Shown here piece by piece: positions 1 to 5,815 of a stretch of 8,431 nt of DNA (its first letter is position 1; every line of letters starts with the position of its first letter). This stretch comes from Alphaproteobacteria bacterium (GTDB lineage Bacteria; Pseudomonadota; Alphaproteobacteria; Sphingomonadales; Rhodothalassiaceae), in NCBI GenBank assembly GCA_003695555.1, contig RFIU01000081.1, forward strand, positions 1 to 8,431, written 5' to 3'. The position numbers and the translations under genes were made by a program. The notes under the pieces were generated by a model that was not told where the DNA came from, ran no database searches, and saw nothing but the letters and a program-made list of their open reading frames with translations.

Positions 1-1150
1 CCCGGACATGCGTGTGGGTGCCGTCGGTGATCGTCTCGACGAGCGTGCGTTCGGGATCAAGGGTGGCGCGCATCTGGCCGAAATACAGCAGCCGCATCCC
101 CTCAGCGCGGCGCACGCGACCTTCGTCGGGTTCGTCCAGGCCGGCCAGCAGGCGCACCAGCGTCGTCTTGCCAGCCCCGTTGGCGCCGACGATGCCGATC
201 CGCTCGCCGCGCATGATGCGGGTCGAAAAACCGTCGATGATCGCGCGGCCCCGATGCCGTTTGACGACATTCTCGGCCTCGATCACCAGTTGCGCCCCCT
301 TGCGCGCGGCGCCTGGAGGATCAAGAGCAAGCGTTCCCTCTCGACGAGCCAGCAGCCTGCCGCGCGCCTCCCGCAGGCGTTCGAGCCGGCGCAGTCGTCC
401 CTGATTGCGCTTGCGACGAGCGGTGATCCCCTCACGTGCCCAGCGGGTCTCGGCAGCGATCCGGCGGCCGAGCTTTTCCAGCCGCTCGGCCTCCTCGCGG
501 CGCACCTCCTCGACATGAGCGGGCAGCTCGGTGATACCGCAGGAAAGGCGATGGATGCGGCCCGCCTCCAGCCAGAGACAGGCATCGGTGACGCGGGCGA
601 GAAAGGCGCGGTCATGGCTGATGACCACCAGGGCGCGACGATCGGCCGCCAGCCGTTCCTCGAGCCAGCGGATGGCCGCGAGGTCGAGATGATTGGTCGG
701 CTCGTCGAGCAGCAGCAGATCGGCTTCGGCGAGCAGCGCACGCCCCAGCGCCAGACGACGCCATGCGCCGCCGGAAAGTGTCTCGAGGCGGGCATCCCCA
801 TCGCTGCCGATCTCGGCCAGCAGGCGCTCGACCTCGTGGGGCTCGGCACGCCGTTCATCACCGGCGATGCCGGCATCCCAGCCCTCGGCGAGAAAGGCGG
901 CGGCCGTCAGGCCGGCCGGCCGCAACGGGTCCTGCGGCAGGCGGAAGAAACGCCGGCGCGGGTGCCGCCAGGACGATCCCGCATCCGCTTCGATCTCGCC
1001 GGCGAGCAGCGAGAGGAGCGTCGATTTGCCGACGCCGTTGCGGCCGACGAGCGCCAGCCGATCGCCTGCCGAGACGGTCAGCGTCAGATCTTCGAACAGC
1101 ATCCGATCGCCGAGATGCAACGATATCTGCTCGAGACGCAGCAGCGTCAT
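1..1150 (-). CDS. uup: Uup-like ABC-F family ATPase (partial, C-terminus beyond window)
   Basis: This is a soluble ABC-F protein with two ATP-binding domains and no membrane segments. Family members act on the ribosome; Uup has also been linked to DNA branch migration. From the ATG at 1150, 383 residues are visible. The first domain has Walker A GRNGVGKST (36-44), signature LSGG (125-128), Walker B LLLLDEPTNHLD (145-156, D149/E150) and a switch histidine in SHD (178-180). The inter-domain linker is very arginine-rich. Its WAREGITARRKRNQGR stretch (237-252) and the later YFGQMRATLDPERT (356-369) resemble Uup rather than EttA, YheS or YbiT. The second Walker A is GANGAGKTT (322-330, K328). The window ends before the second signature and Walker B, so it is not known whether the Uup C-terminal coiled-coil is present. 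The gene starts 34 nt after the stress protein stop and is probably co-transcribed with it. Its ribosome-binding site is weak (GGGAAG). The frame is open to the window edge. Confidence 0.93.
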   Translation of the reverse strand, partial: MTLLRLEQISLHLGDRMLFEDLTLTVSAGDRLALVGRNGVGKSTLLSLLAGEIEADAGSSWRHPRRRFFRLPQDPLRPAGLTAAAFLAEGWDAGIAGDERRAEPHEVERLLAEIGSDGDARLETLSGGAWRRLALGRALLAEADLLLLDEPTNHLDLAAIRWLEERLAADRRALVVISHDRAFLARVTDACLWLEAGRIHRLSCGITELPAHVEEVRREEAERLEKLGRRIAAETRWAREGITARRKRNQGRLRRLERLREARGRLLARREGTLALDPPGAARKGAQLVIEAENVVKRHRGRAIIDGFSTRIMRGERIGIVGANGAGKTTLVRLLAGLDEPDEGRVRRAEGMRLLYFGQMRATLDPERTLVETITDGTHTHVR

Positions 1151-1184
1151 CGCCGGGACTTCCCGATCGCGCAACGAGTCGGCA

Positions 1185-2078
1185 TCAGTGGCTCAGAAAC
1201 AGCGGGATAGGGCTGTGGTGCACGGCGTGACGCGTGACGCCGCCGATAATCATCTCGCGCCAGCGGCTGTGGGAATAGGCGCCCATCACCAGCAGATCGC
1301 TGCCGAGGGCGGTCGCCTCGGCCAGGATCGTCTCGCCGACCGGGCCCTGCTGCTCGGTCCTGCGAATCCGCGAATCGATGCCGTGCCGGCGCAGATACCC
1401 CCGCAATTGTTCGGCGTCGGGCCTGTCGGGATGCTCCTCGCCGACGACCAGCAGATCCACACGCGTCGCCCTAGCGATGATCGGTAGCGCGTCAGAAACC
1501 GCGCGTGCCACTTCTGCCCGGCCGTTCCATGCGATCATCACCTGCTCGCCGATCACCGCATCGCCATCCGGCACGCCCCCTTCCCTTTCGCTCCCGTCCG
1601 CCGCCGGGGCGACGATGACCGGGCGGCCGGAACGGAACAGAGCCTCATTGAAGATCTCTTCTGCGTCCGGCTGGTGCGGGGCGGTCGGTTGCGGGACGAT
1701 GGTCAGATCATGGATGCGTCCAGCCCGTCCGACCCGGTCGGCGACGAGCCCGACCACTTCCTCGAAGCTCGCCGTCGGCCGATCATGGGCGTCAAGGCCG
1801 TCGTTCTCCTCGATGCCGGCGGCTCTGATCGCCTCCTCGAATCGGGCGCGCGCCTTCGTCGATCGCAGCTTTCCCTCGCGCTCGGCGGCCTCGACGAGAT
1901 CCTGGATGACGTCGGCGGTCAGCCCCTCTCCCATGAAGGGAATCGCCGCGCGCGGATCGGGAAGCACGAAAAGGACTCCGAGATGGCCGCAGAACCGCTC
2001 GGCCAGAGGAATGGCGAATCGCAGACAGTCGGCGAAATCGACGTCATGGGTCGTCGGAACCAGAATGGTGCGGATCAT
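1185..2078 (-). CDS. Two-domain universal stress protein (UspA family)
   Basis: This is a 297-residue cytoplasmic protein with two tandem Usp folds. The first domain (about 1-160) starts with the typical beta strand MIRTILVPTTHD but lacks a recognisable nucleotide-binding loop. The second (about 179-297) starts QVMIAWNG and ends DLLVMGAYSHSRWREM (261-276) followed by GGVTRHAV, the C-terminal ATP-loop region of the family. The loop normally reads G-x2-G; here the second glycine is S269, so nucleotide binding is uncertain. The start at 2078 is chosen because MIRTILV is the usual Usp N-terminus and a strong GGAGG (2088-2092) lies 9 nt upstream. The reading frame extends further upstream to 2192, but that part is arginine-rich and lacks family features. 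Usp proteins typically respond to starvation, oxygen limitation or envelope stress. The particular trigger and partner here cannot be read from sequence. It is the first gene of a minus-strand pair with the ABC-F gene. Confidence 0.9.
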   Translation of the reverse strand: MIRTILVPTTHDVDFADCLRFAIPLAERFCGHLGVLFVLPDPRAAIPFMGEGLTADVIQDLVEAAEREGKLRSTKARARFEEAIRAAGIEENDGLDAHDRPTASFEEVVGLVADRVGRAGRIHDLTIVPQPTAPHQPDAEEIFNEALFRSGRPVIVAPAADGSEREGGVPDGDAVIGEQVMIAWNGRAEVARAVSDALPIIARATRVDLLVVGEEHPDRPDAEQLRGYLRRHGIDSRIRRTEQQGPVGETILAEATALGSDLLVMGAYSHSRWREMIIGGVTRHAVHHSPIPLFLSH

Positions 2079-2104
2079 CTTGGCGGGCCTCCTCGATTTC
2101 CTGA

Positions 2105-2121
2105 TGCCCCGCTCAGGGGCA
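2105..2121 (-). other. Stem-loop in the stress protein leader
   Basis: TGCCCC (2105-2110) and GGGGCA (2116-2121) form a perfect 6-bp stem with a 5-nt loop. In the minus-strand leader RNA this hairpin lies 12 nt upstream of the GGAGG at 2092-2088. It leaves that site free unless the structure extends. It could influence leader stability or translation, but no function can be assigned. Confidence 0.4.
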
Positions 2122-2163
2122 CCGCCCGGCCGTCCGCGCCGGCGGCAGACGGCTTGCTTGCCG

Positions 2164-2192
2164 ATGCTGGGGGCTCGGGAGCGCCGCGTCAA
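2164..2192 (-). promoter_or_regulatory. Possible sigma70-type promoter for the stress protein gene
   Basis: On the minus strand TTGACG (2192-2187) matches five of six bases of the -35 consensus. It is followed after 17 nt by CAGCAT (2169-2164), which matches only three of six bases of the -10 consensus. The site is about 85-90 nt upstream of the stress protein start. The support is spacing plus the -35 element only. Confidence 0.25.
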
Positions 2193-2204
2193 GGCTCGGT
2201 CTTG

Positions 2205-2217
2205 GCCTGCGGCAGGC
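2205..2217. repeat. 13-bp palindrome in the divergent intergenic region
   Basis: GCCTGC-G-GCAGGC is a perfect inverted repeat centred on one base. It lies just upstream of the possible -35 element of the stress protein gene (2187-2192). That position would suit an operator, but short GC palindromes are common in DNA of this composition and no factor is recognised. Confidence 0.25.
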
Positions 2218-2255
2218 TTCGTGCGAAACTCTTTTCCACCGAGATGGAGGGGGAG

Positions 2256-2273
2256 GGTTCAGAAACGGTTCAG
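2256..2273 (+). promoter_or_regulatory. PhoP/FeuP-type direct-repeat box upstream of the PepSY-regulator-kinase operon
   Basis: Two perfect copies of GGTTCAG start at 2256 and 2267, exactly 11 bp (one helical turn) apart, as GGTTCAGAAACGGTTCAG. OmpR-family regulators bind as head-to-tail dimers to direct repeats of this periodicity. The enteric PhoP box is (T/G)GTTTA-N5-(T/G)GTTTA, and the geometry here is the same (6-5-6). A -10-like GATCAT (2285-2290) lies 12 nt past the second GGTTCA, the spacing usual for PhoP-activated promoters. The box is about 90 nt upstream of the first operon gene, which encodes its own PhoP/FeuP-class regulator two genes further along. Autoregulation is therefore inferred, not shown. 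Confidence 0.55.
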
Positions 2274-2284
2274 GTGGCCGCGGC

Positions 2285-2290
2285 GATCAT
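2285..2290 (+). promoter_or_regulatory. Candidate -10 element of the PepSY-regulator-kinase operon
   Basis: GATCAT matches four of six bases of TATAAT and lies 12 nt downstream of the direct-repeat box, which would take the place of a -35 element. Transcription would begin near 2297, giving a leader of roughly 65 nt before the ATG at 2363. The hexamer alone is weak; the spacing to the box is the main argument. Confidence 0.35.
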
Positions 2291-2362
2291 TCACCCACTA
2301 GGCGAAACGGGCCATCTTGCGTCCAGAGGCGGCTCGGCAGCGCGGAAGGAACGGCAAACACC

Positions 2363-2752
2363 ATGACGGCGCACCAAAGGTCCCCACGTCCGAAGGCGGC
2401 GGCTCTTCCATTCGCCGCGAGATGGCGTTCGGCGCGGCCGACACTGCTGGCCATTTTCGCCGTGCTGTTCGCGCTGGTGCCGCTGGCCGCGCCACCTCTT
2501 GCCGGAATGCCGCAGGACCAGGAACAGGATGAGGCGCGTCGCGCCCGGCAACAGGGGCGAATACTCGATTATGGCACGATCCTCGCCCGCGCCCGGAAGG
2601 CCGTGCCGGGAAGGGTCGTCGATCAGAATCTTCAGCGGCGAGGGGATCACTATGTCTATCGCCTGAAGATCCTGCGTCCGAACGGACAGGTGGCGCGGGT
2701 CGTCGTCGATGCCCACTCCGGCCGCATCCTGTCGGTCAAGCAGCGACACTGA
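2363..2752 (+). CDS. Exported PepSY-domain small protein, probable modulator of the downstream sensor kinase
   Basis: This is a 129-residue protein. Its basic N-terminus (1-26) is followed by one hydrophobic segment (about 27-47, TLLAIFAVLFALVPLAAPPLAG), which would serve as a signal peptide or a single anchor. It then has a charged linker and a PepSY-like fold at about 66-126, including RILDYGTIL, AVPGRVVDQNL, YVYRLKILRPNGQV and VVVDAHSGRILSV. PepSY proteins are small envelope proteins often encoded next to two-component genes and thought to inhibit or tune a partner. The regulator gene follows after 57 nt on the same strand, so one operon is likely. Rhizobial feuPQ is preceded by feuN, a small periplasmic modulator; this gene has the same position, but homology with FeuN is not established. 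GGAAGGA (2344-2350) is 12 nt from the ATG, rather far. The function is inferred from domain and context. Confidence 0.82.
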   Translation: MTAHQRSPRPKAAALPFAARWRSARPTLLAIFAVLFALVPLAAPPLAGMPQDQEQDEARRARQQGRILDYGTILARARKAVPGRVVDQNLQRRGDHYVYRLKILRPNGQVARVVVDAHSGRILSVKQRH

Positions 2753-2809
2753 AGGAACGAAGGCCGACACGCCCGTGGGGTGGGGGAGAAGCCGAAGGAA
2801 AACAAGGCT

Positions 2810-3520
2810 ATGCGCATTCTGGTTGCCGAAGACGATCACGATCTCGCCCGTCAGCTTCAACGCGCGCTTGAACAGTCGGGCTATGCGGTCGATCTCGCCC
2901 CCGACGGCGAGGAGGCGAAGTACCTGGGCGAAACCGAACCTTATGATGCGATCGTCCTCGACCTCGGACTGCCGGTGATAGACGGGGTCAGGGTTCTCGA
3001 GTCGTGGCGCGATGGCGGGATCCGGACCCCGGTTCTGATTCTTACCGCCCGCGACGCATGGTCGGACAAGGTCGAAGGGCTCGACGCGGGTGCCGATGAC
3101 TATCTGACCAAGCCCTTCGAGATGGCCGAACTGCTGGCACGCCTGCGTGCGCTGATCCGCCGGGCCAGCGGTCATGCCGAACCGCTGCTTTCTTGCGGGG
3201 CCGTCACCCTCGATCCGCGCCGCGCCGAGGTCCGGGTCGGTGGTGAGCCGGTGCATCTGACGGCGCAGGAATTCAAGCTGCTGAGCTATCTGATGCATCA
3301 CCCGGGCAAGGTCGTCTCGCGCACCGAGCTGACCGAACACATCTATGATCAGGATTTCGACCGCGATTCGAACACCATCGAAGTCTTCGTCAATCGCATC
3401 CGCAAGAAGATCGGCGTGCCGGTGATCCGGACCGTGCGAGGATTGGGCTATCGCCTGGAAGATCCTGAAACCGACGCAAGACCCGCTGGAGCGAACGGGG
3501 GGAATGCGAGAAGAGCATGA
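2810..3520 (+). CDS. feuP: OmpR/PhoB-class response regulator, PhoP/FeuP-like
   Basis: This is a 236-residue cytoplasmic DNA-binding regulator. The receiver domain (1-115) has the acidic pocket E7-D8-D9, phosphoacceptor D51 (IVLDLGLP), T79 and K101 (LTKPF). The winged-helix effector domain (about 127-216) contains LTAQEFKLLSYL, the recognition-helix region NTIEVFVNRIRKKIG and the closing TVRGLGYRLE. The phrase HIYDQDFDRDSNTIEVFV resembles alphaproteobacterial PhoP/FeuP regulators. A tail of about 20 residues follows the wing. The ATG at 2810 is preferred over a GTG at 2780 because it gives the canonical MRILVAEDD start and has GAAGGA about 10 nt upstream. The kinase gene overlaps its end, so the two are translated together and form a cognate pair. 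It probably binds the direct repeat at 2256-2273. The FeuP rather than PhoP label is by resemblance; in rhizobia FeuPQ controls cyclic glucan export. Confidence 0.93.
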   Translation: MRILVAEDDHDLARQLQRALEQSGYAVDLAPDGEEAKYLGETEPYDAIVLDLGLPVIDGVRVLESWRDGGIRTPVLILTARDAWSDKVEGLDAGADDYLTKPFEMAELLARLRALIRRASGHAEPLLSCGAVTLDPRRAEVRVGGEPVHLTAQEFKLLSYLMHHPGKVVSRTELTEHIYDQDFDRDSNTIEVFVNRIRKKIGVPVIRTVRGLGYRLEDPETDARPAGANGGNARRA

Positions 3521-4937
3521 GCTGCGCCCCATGATCCGGCGCTTTTCCAGATCCCTTGGCGCCAGGTTGTTGATCGGCTCGCTGCTGTGGGTGAGCGCGA
3601 CCCTCGTCATCGGCGGGCTGGTGCTGGCGCTTGCTTTCGAACGCTATGTCGAGGAGAAGTTCGACGCCCGTCTGCTGCGCAGTCTGGACGCGATGATCGG
3701 CGCGGCCGAGATCGACGAGTTCGGCGCCATTCGTTTCACCCGTCCGCTTGACGATCCGCGTTACGCCGAGCCCTATTCGGGCCATTACTGGCAGGTGGCA
3801 AGCCGAGACCAGCCGATCTTTCGCTCGCGCTCGCTGTGGGACCATGCGCTCGATCCCCATTGGGACATATCCGCGTCACATGAGCGCCTTTACGAGGAAA
3901 CGGGGCCGACCGGCGAACCGCTGCGCATTGCGGTGCGCGATATCGAGCTGCCGGATGCGGACACCCCCTTTCGATTCATGGTCGCTGCCGACACCCGTGA
4001 GATGCGCGCCGATATCGCCGCCTTCCGCCGCCTGATCCTGCTCTCGCTGTCCGCCTTCGGCGCCGCCCTGGCGCTGGCGATCCTCATTCAGCTCATCATT
4101 GCGATGCGCCCCTTGCGCGCCATCCGGCGGGGGCTGTCCGCCATCCGTTCGGGTCGTGCGCAGCGCCTGGAAGGCAATTTCCCGACCGAAATGGAAGGGT
4201 TGATCGCGGAAGTGAACGCGCTCATCGAGCACAATGAAAAGCTGATCGAGCGGGCCCGTCGGCATGCCGGCAATCTCGCCCACGCGCTGAAGACCCCGCT
4301 GACCGTGCTGGCCAACGAGGCCGCAGGGCTGGAAACGAAAATCGGGCGTTCGGACGAAGCGCACCTCGCACGTGTCGCAAGGGACCAGGTTGAGGTCATG
4401 CGACGCCATATCGACCATCATCTCAAGCGCGCCCGGATCGCCGGCAGCGGCGGCATTGCCGCGCGCCACACCCCTGTACGGCCGGCCGTTGAAAGGCTGA
4501 TCCGGGCGATGCGCAAGATTCACGGACAACGCGACCTCGTCATCGACTGCGACGTGCCTGACGAGCTCGTCTTTCGGGGACAGCGGCAGGATCTTGAAGA
4601 AATGGTCGGCAATCTGCTCGACAATGCCTGCAAATGGGCTCGCCGACAGGTGCGGGTGAGCGCGCGACTGTTGCCGGCCTCCGTCGGCGAGCATGACCCC
4701 TCGCGTCTCGAAATCCGCGTCGAGGACGACGGCCCTGGTGTCGTCGCCGACAAACGCCCCGCCCTTTTCGAGCGCGGCCATCGCCTTGATGAGAGTCTCC
4801 CTGGTTCGGGGCTCGGGCTTTCGATCGTCATGGATATCGCGGAACTCCATGGCGGACGGGTACGTTTGTCGGACAGCGCGATGGGCGGTCTTGCCGTGCA
4901 TCTGGAACTTCCCGCCAGCTCGTCTTCACCAGGATAG
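3504..4937 (+). CDS. feuQ: Membrane sensor histidine kinase, FeuQ/PhoQ-like
   Basis: This is a 477-residue inner-membrane kinase, the partner of the preceding regulator. It has TM1 at about 22-45, a periplasmic sensor of about 130 residues (46-177) and TM2 at about 178-200. A HAMP-like linker (about 201-250) follows, then an H-box with H260 (NLAHALKTPL). The HATPase domain has the N-box EEMVGNLLDNACKWA (N370, N374), G1 box VEDDGPG (406-412) and G2 box GSGLGLSI (434-441). All residues needed for autophosphorylation appear intact. The sensor has DPRYAEPYSGHYWQV (84-98) and FRSRSLWD (106-113), which resemble FeuQ-type alphaproteobacterial kinases rather than enteric PhoQ. The ATG at 3504 overlaps the regulator gene by 17 nt. 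The in-frame ATG at 3531 (MIRRFSRSLGARLL) is also plausible, though neither has an ideally spaced ribosome site. The signal sensed is unknown. The PepSY protein encoded first in the operon may contact the periplasmic domain. Confidence 0.92.
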   Translation: MREEHELRPMIRRFSRSLGARLLIGSLLWVSATLVIGGLVLALAFERYVEEKFDARLLRSLDAMIGAAEIDEFGAIRFTRPLDDPRYAEPYSGHYWQVASRDQPIFRSRSLWDHALDPHWDISASHERLYEETGPTGEPLRIAVRDIELPDADTPFRFMVAADTREMRADIAAFRRLILLSLSAFGAALALAILIQLIIAMRPLRAIRRGLSAIRSGRAQRLEGNFPTEMEGLIAEVNALIEHNEKLIERARRHAGNLAHALKTPLTVLANEAAGLETKIGRSDEAHLARVARDQVEVMRRHIDHHLKRARIAGSGGIAARHTPVRPAVERLIRAMRKIHGQRDLVIDCDVPDELVFRGQRQDLEEMVGNLLDNACKWARRQVRVSARLLPASVGEHDPSRLEIRVEDDGPGVVADKRPALFERGHRLDESLPGSGLGLSIVMDIAELHGGRVRLSDSAMGGLAVHLELPASSSSPG

Positions 4938-5099
4938 TTGAGGGGGCGGGGAATGCAGGCGTCGGACGGCTCGTTCTTCCATCGGAGGGCAGGCCGGCTG
5001 GGCATTCCGTTAAGCGTCGATTCAGGCGGCAACGGCCATCCTTTTTTCAGGTATCCGCCAGCAATGGCAATGCCATGCCCATCAGGGAGACAACGACAG
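4938..5099. other. Intergenic region between the kinase and the lipoprotein
   Basis: This stretch has no convincing coding sequence. GGAATGC (4950-4956) and GCATTCC (5002-5008) form a 7-bp inverted repeat with a 45-nt loop. A run of six T residues (5042-5047) follows GGCCATCC. ATGGC-AAT-GCCAT (5064-5076) is a small perfect inverted repeat. One or more of these may end kinase transcription or help start lipoprotein transcription, but no clear promoter or terminator can be named. The GGTTCAG repeat found before the sensor operon is not present here. Confidence 0.5.
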
Positions 5100-5123
5100 T
5101 CGGAGGATGAATCGGAGGATGAA
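5100..5123 (+). repeat. Perfect 12-bp tandem repeat carrying Shine-Dalgarno and ATG
   Basis: TCGGAGGATGAA occurs twice head to tail (5100-5111 and 5112-5123), directly before the lipoprotein start. Each copy contains GGAGG immediately followed by ATG. The ATGs at 5107 and 5119 are in frame with the ATG at 5125. Only the ATG at 5125 has a properly spaced GGAGG (5114-5118, 6 nt away), so it is taken as the start. Confidence 0.85.
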
Positions 5124-5124
5124 A

Positions 5125-5667
5125 ATGACAAACTGGATAGAAGACCGACGCACCTCGACCCGCCCGACATCCTGGCGGGGTGCCGTTCGTGCGGGAACCC
5201 TGGCGCTCGCGACCCTGCTTGCCGCCTGTACCAGTACCGGACAGGGCGAAAAGGAGGCGGGGGGCACGATCCTGGGCGGCGCGCTCGGCGGGCTTCTTGG
5301 CGCCGAGATCGGCGGGCATGGAACCGGCAAGGTCGTCGGTGCCGCGCTCGGCACCTTTCTCGGGGCCGCGATCGGCAATGAGATCGGCAAGTCGCTCGAT
5401 CGTGCCGACCGTCTGGCGCTGGAGCAGGCACAGTACAGGGCGCTCGAAAATACGCCTTCGGGTGAGCGCTCCGAATGGGTGAATCCCGATACCGGCCACC
5501 ACGGCTGGGTCGAGCCACAGCCCGCCTACCAAAATGAAGAAGGGCGCTACTGCCGGGAATTCACCCAGAAGATCTTCGTCGGCGGTCAGGAAGTGACCGG
5601 CTATGGCACCGCCTGTCGCCAACCGGACGGCAGCTGGAAGATCGTCGATACGCGTCCTTCCCGCTAG
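5125..5667 (+). CDS. Glycine-zipper lipoprotein, Rickettsia 17-kDa surface antigen family
   Basis: This is a 180-residue predicted lipoprotein. A basic N-region of about 23 residues and a hydrophobic stretch (AGTLALATLLAAC) end in lipobox LAAC, with C35 as the lipidated residue. A glycine-zipper 2TM segment follows (about 47-88), with repeated G-x3-G spacing: GGTILGGALGGLLGAEIGG, then VVGAALGTFLGAAIGNEIG. Such segments insert in or pack against membranes. The C-terminal part (about 118-178) has WVNPDTGHHGWVEP, YCREFTQKIFVGG and TACRQPDGSWKIV. This is the conserved tail of the 17-kDa antigen family, with its two cysteines (in YCREF and TACRQ). Family members are outer-membrane or envelope lipoproteins of unclear role in alphaproteobacteria. 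The start at 5125 is chosen by Shine-Dalgarno spacing; use of 5107 or 5119 would only lengthen the N-region. The gene lies 187 nt after the kinase and ends in a strong stem-loop, so it is probably its own transcription unit. Confidence 0.9.
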   Translation: MTNWIEDRRTSTRPTSWRGAVRAGTLALATLLAACTSTGQGEKEAGGTILGGALGGLLGAEIGGHGTGKVVGAALGTFLGAAIGNEIGKSLDRADRLALEQAQYRALENTPSGERSEWVNPDTGHHGWVEPQPAYQNEEGRYCREFTQKIFVGGQEVTGYGTACRQPDGSWKIVDTRPSR

Positions 5668-5698
5668 GCTGTTTCATCATGCCTGGCGACGAAGGACG
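5653..5698 (+). other. Long stem-loop overlapping the lipoprotein stop codon
   Basis: CGTCCTTC (5653-5660) pairs with GAAGGACG (5691-5698), an 8-bp perfect outer stem. After a small internal bulge, CGCTAGGC (5662-5669) pairs with GCCTGGCG (5681-5688), counting one U-G wobble. This gives 16 pairs in total around an 11-nt loop (5670-5680). The TAG stop (5665-5667) is inside the stem. No T-tract follows, so it is not a classical intrinsic terminator. It may protect the 3' end of the mRNA or assist termination. Confidence 0.6.
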
Positions 5699-5716
5699 GG
5701 CAGACGGGATGCGCCC

Positions 5717-5745
5717 TTGACTTGATCGTGCCCTGGCGGCTTGAT
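5717..5745 (+). promoter_or_regulatory. Possible promoter for the proline iminopeptidase gene
   Basis: TTGACT (5717-5722) matches five of six -35 bases and is followed after 17 nt by CTTGAT (5740-5745), a poor -10. It lies about 70 nt before the peptidase start and downstream of the stem-loop that closes the lipoprotein gene. The position is sensible but the match is weak. Confidence 0.22.
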
Positions 5746-5815
5746 CCTCTGACATGGCCTAGGCAATGCCGGCTGGTATTGTCTCTCTCGAGGAGAGAAA
5801 GGAAGCGCAGGGATC

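Noticed and set aside
8..1210. Long plus-strand open frame opposite the ABC-F gene
   Set aside because: It lacks any domain, is of low-complexity composition, and lies exactly antisense to a gene with complete Walker and signature motifs. Long shadow frames are expected at this GC content.
2291..3610. 439-codon minus-strand open frame opposite the PepSY and regulator genes
   Set aside because: It covers two clearly recognised plus-strand genes, has no recognisable domain, and has a composition typical of an antisense shadow.
3876..4901. 341-codon minus-strand open frame opposite the kinase
   Set aside because: It is antisense to the HAMP, H-box and ATPase motifs of the kinase; nothing in it resembles a protein family.
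4992..5047. Possible intrinsic terminator: GGCCG (4992-4996) with CGGCC (5033-5037) before six T residues
   Set aside because: The stem is only 5 bp, the loop is 36 nt, and the T-run starts several bases after the stem. This is not a credible terminator without RNA evidence.
5783..5797. CTCTC-TCGAG-GAGAG hairpin before the iminopeptidase start
   Set aside because: It has a five-pair stem and a short loop within a purine-rich ribosome-site region; a chance occurrence is as likely as a function.
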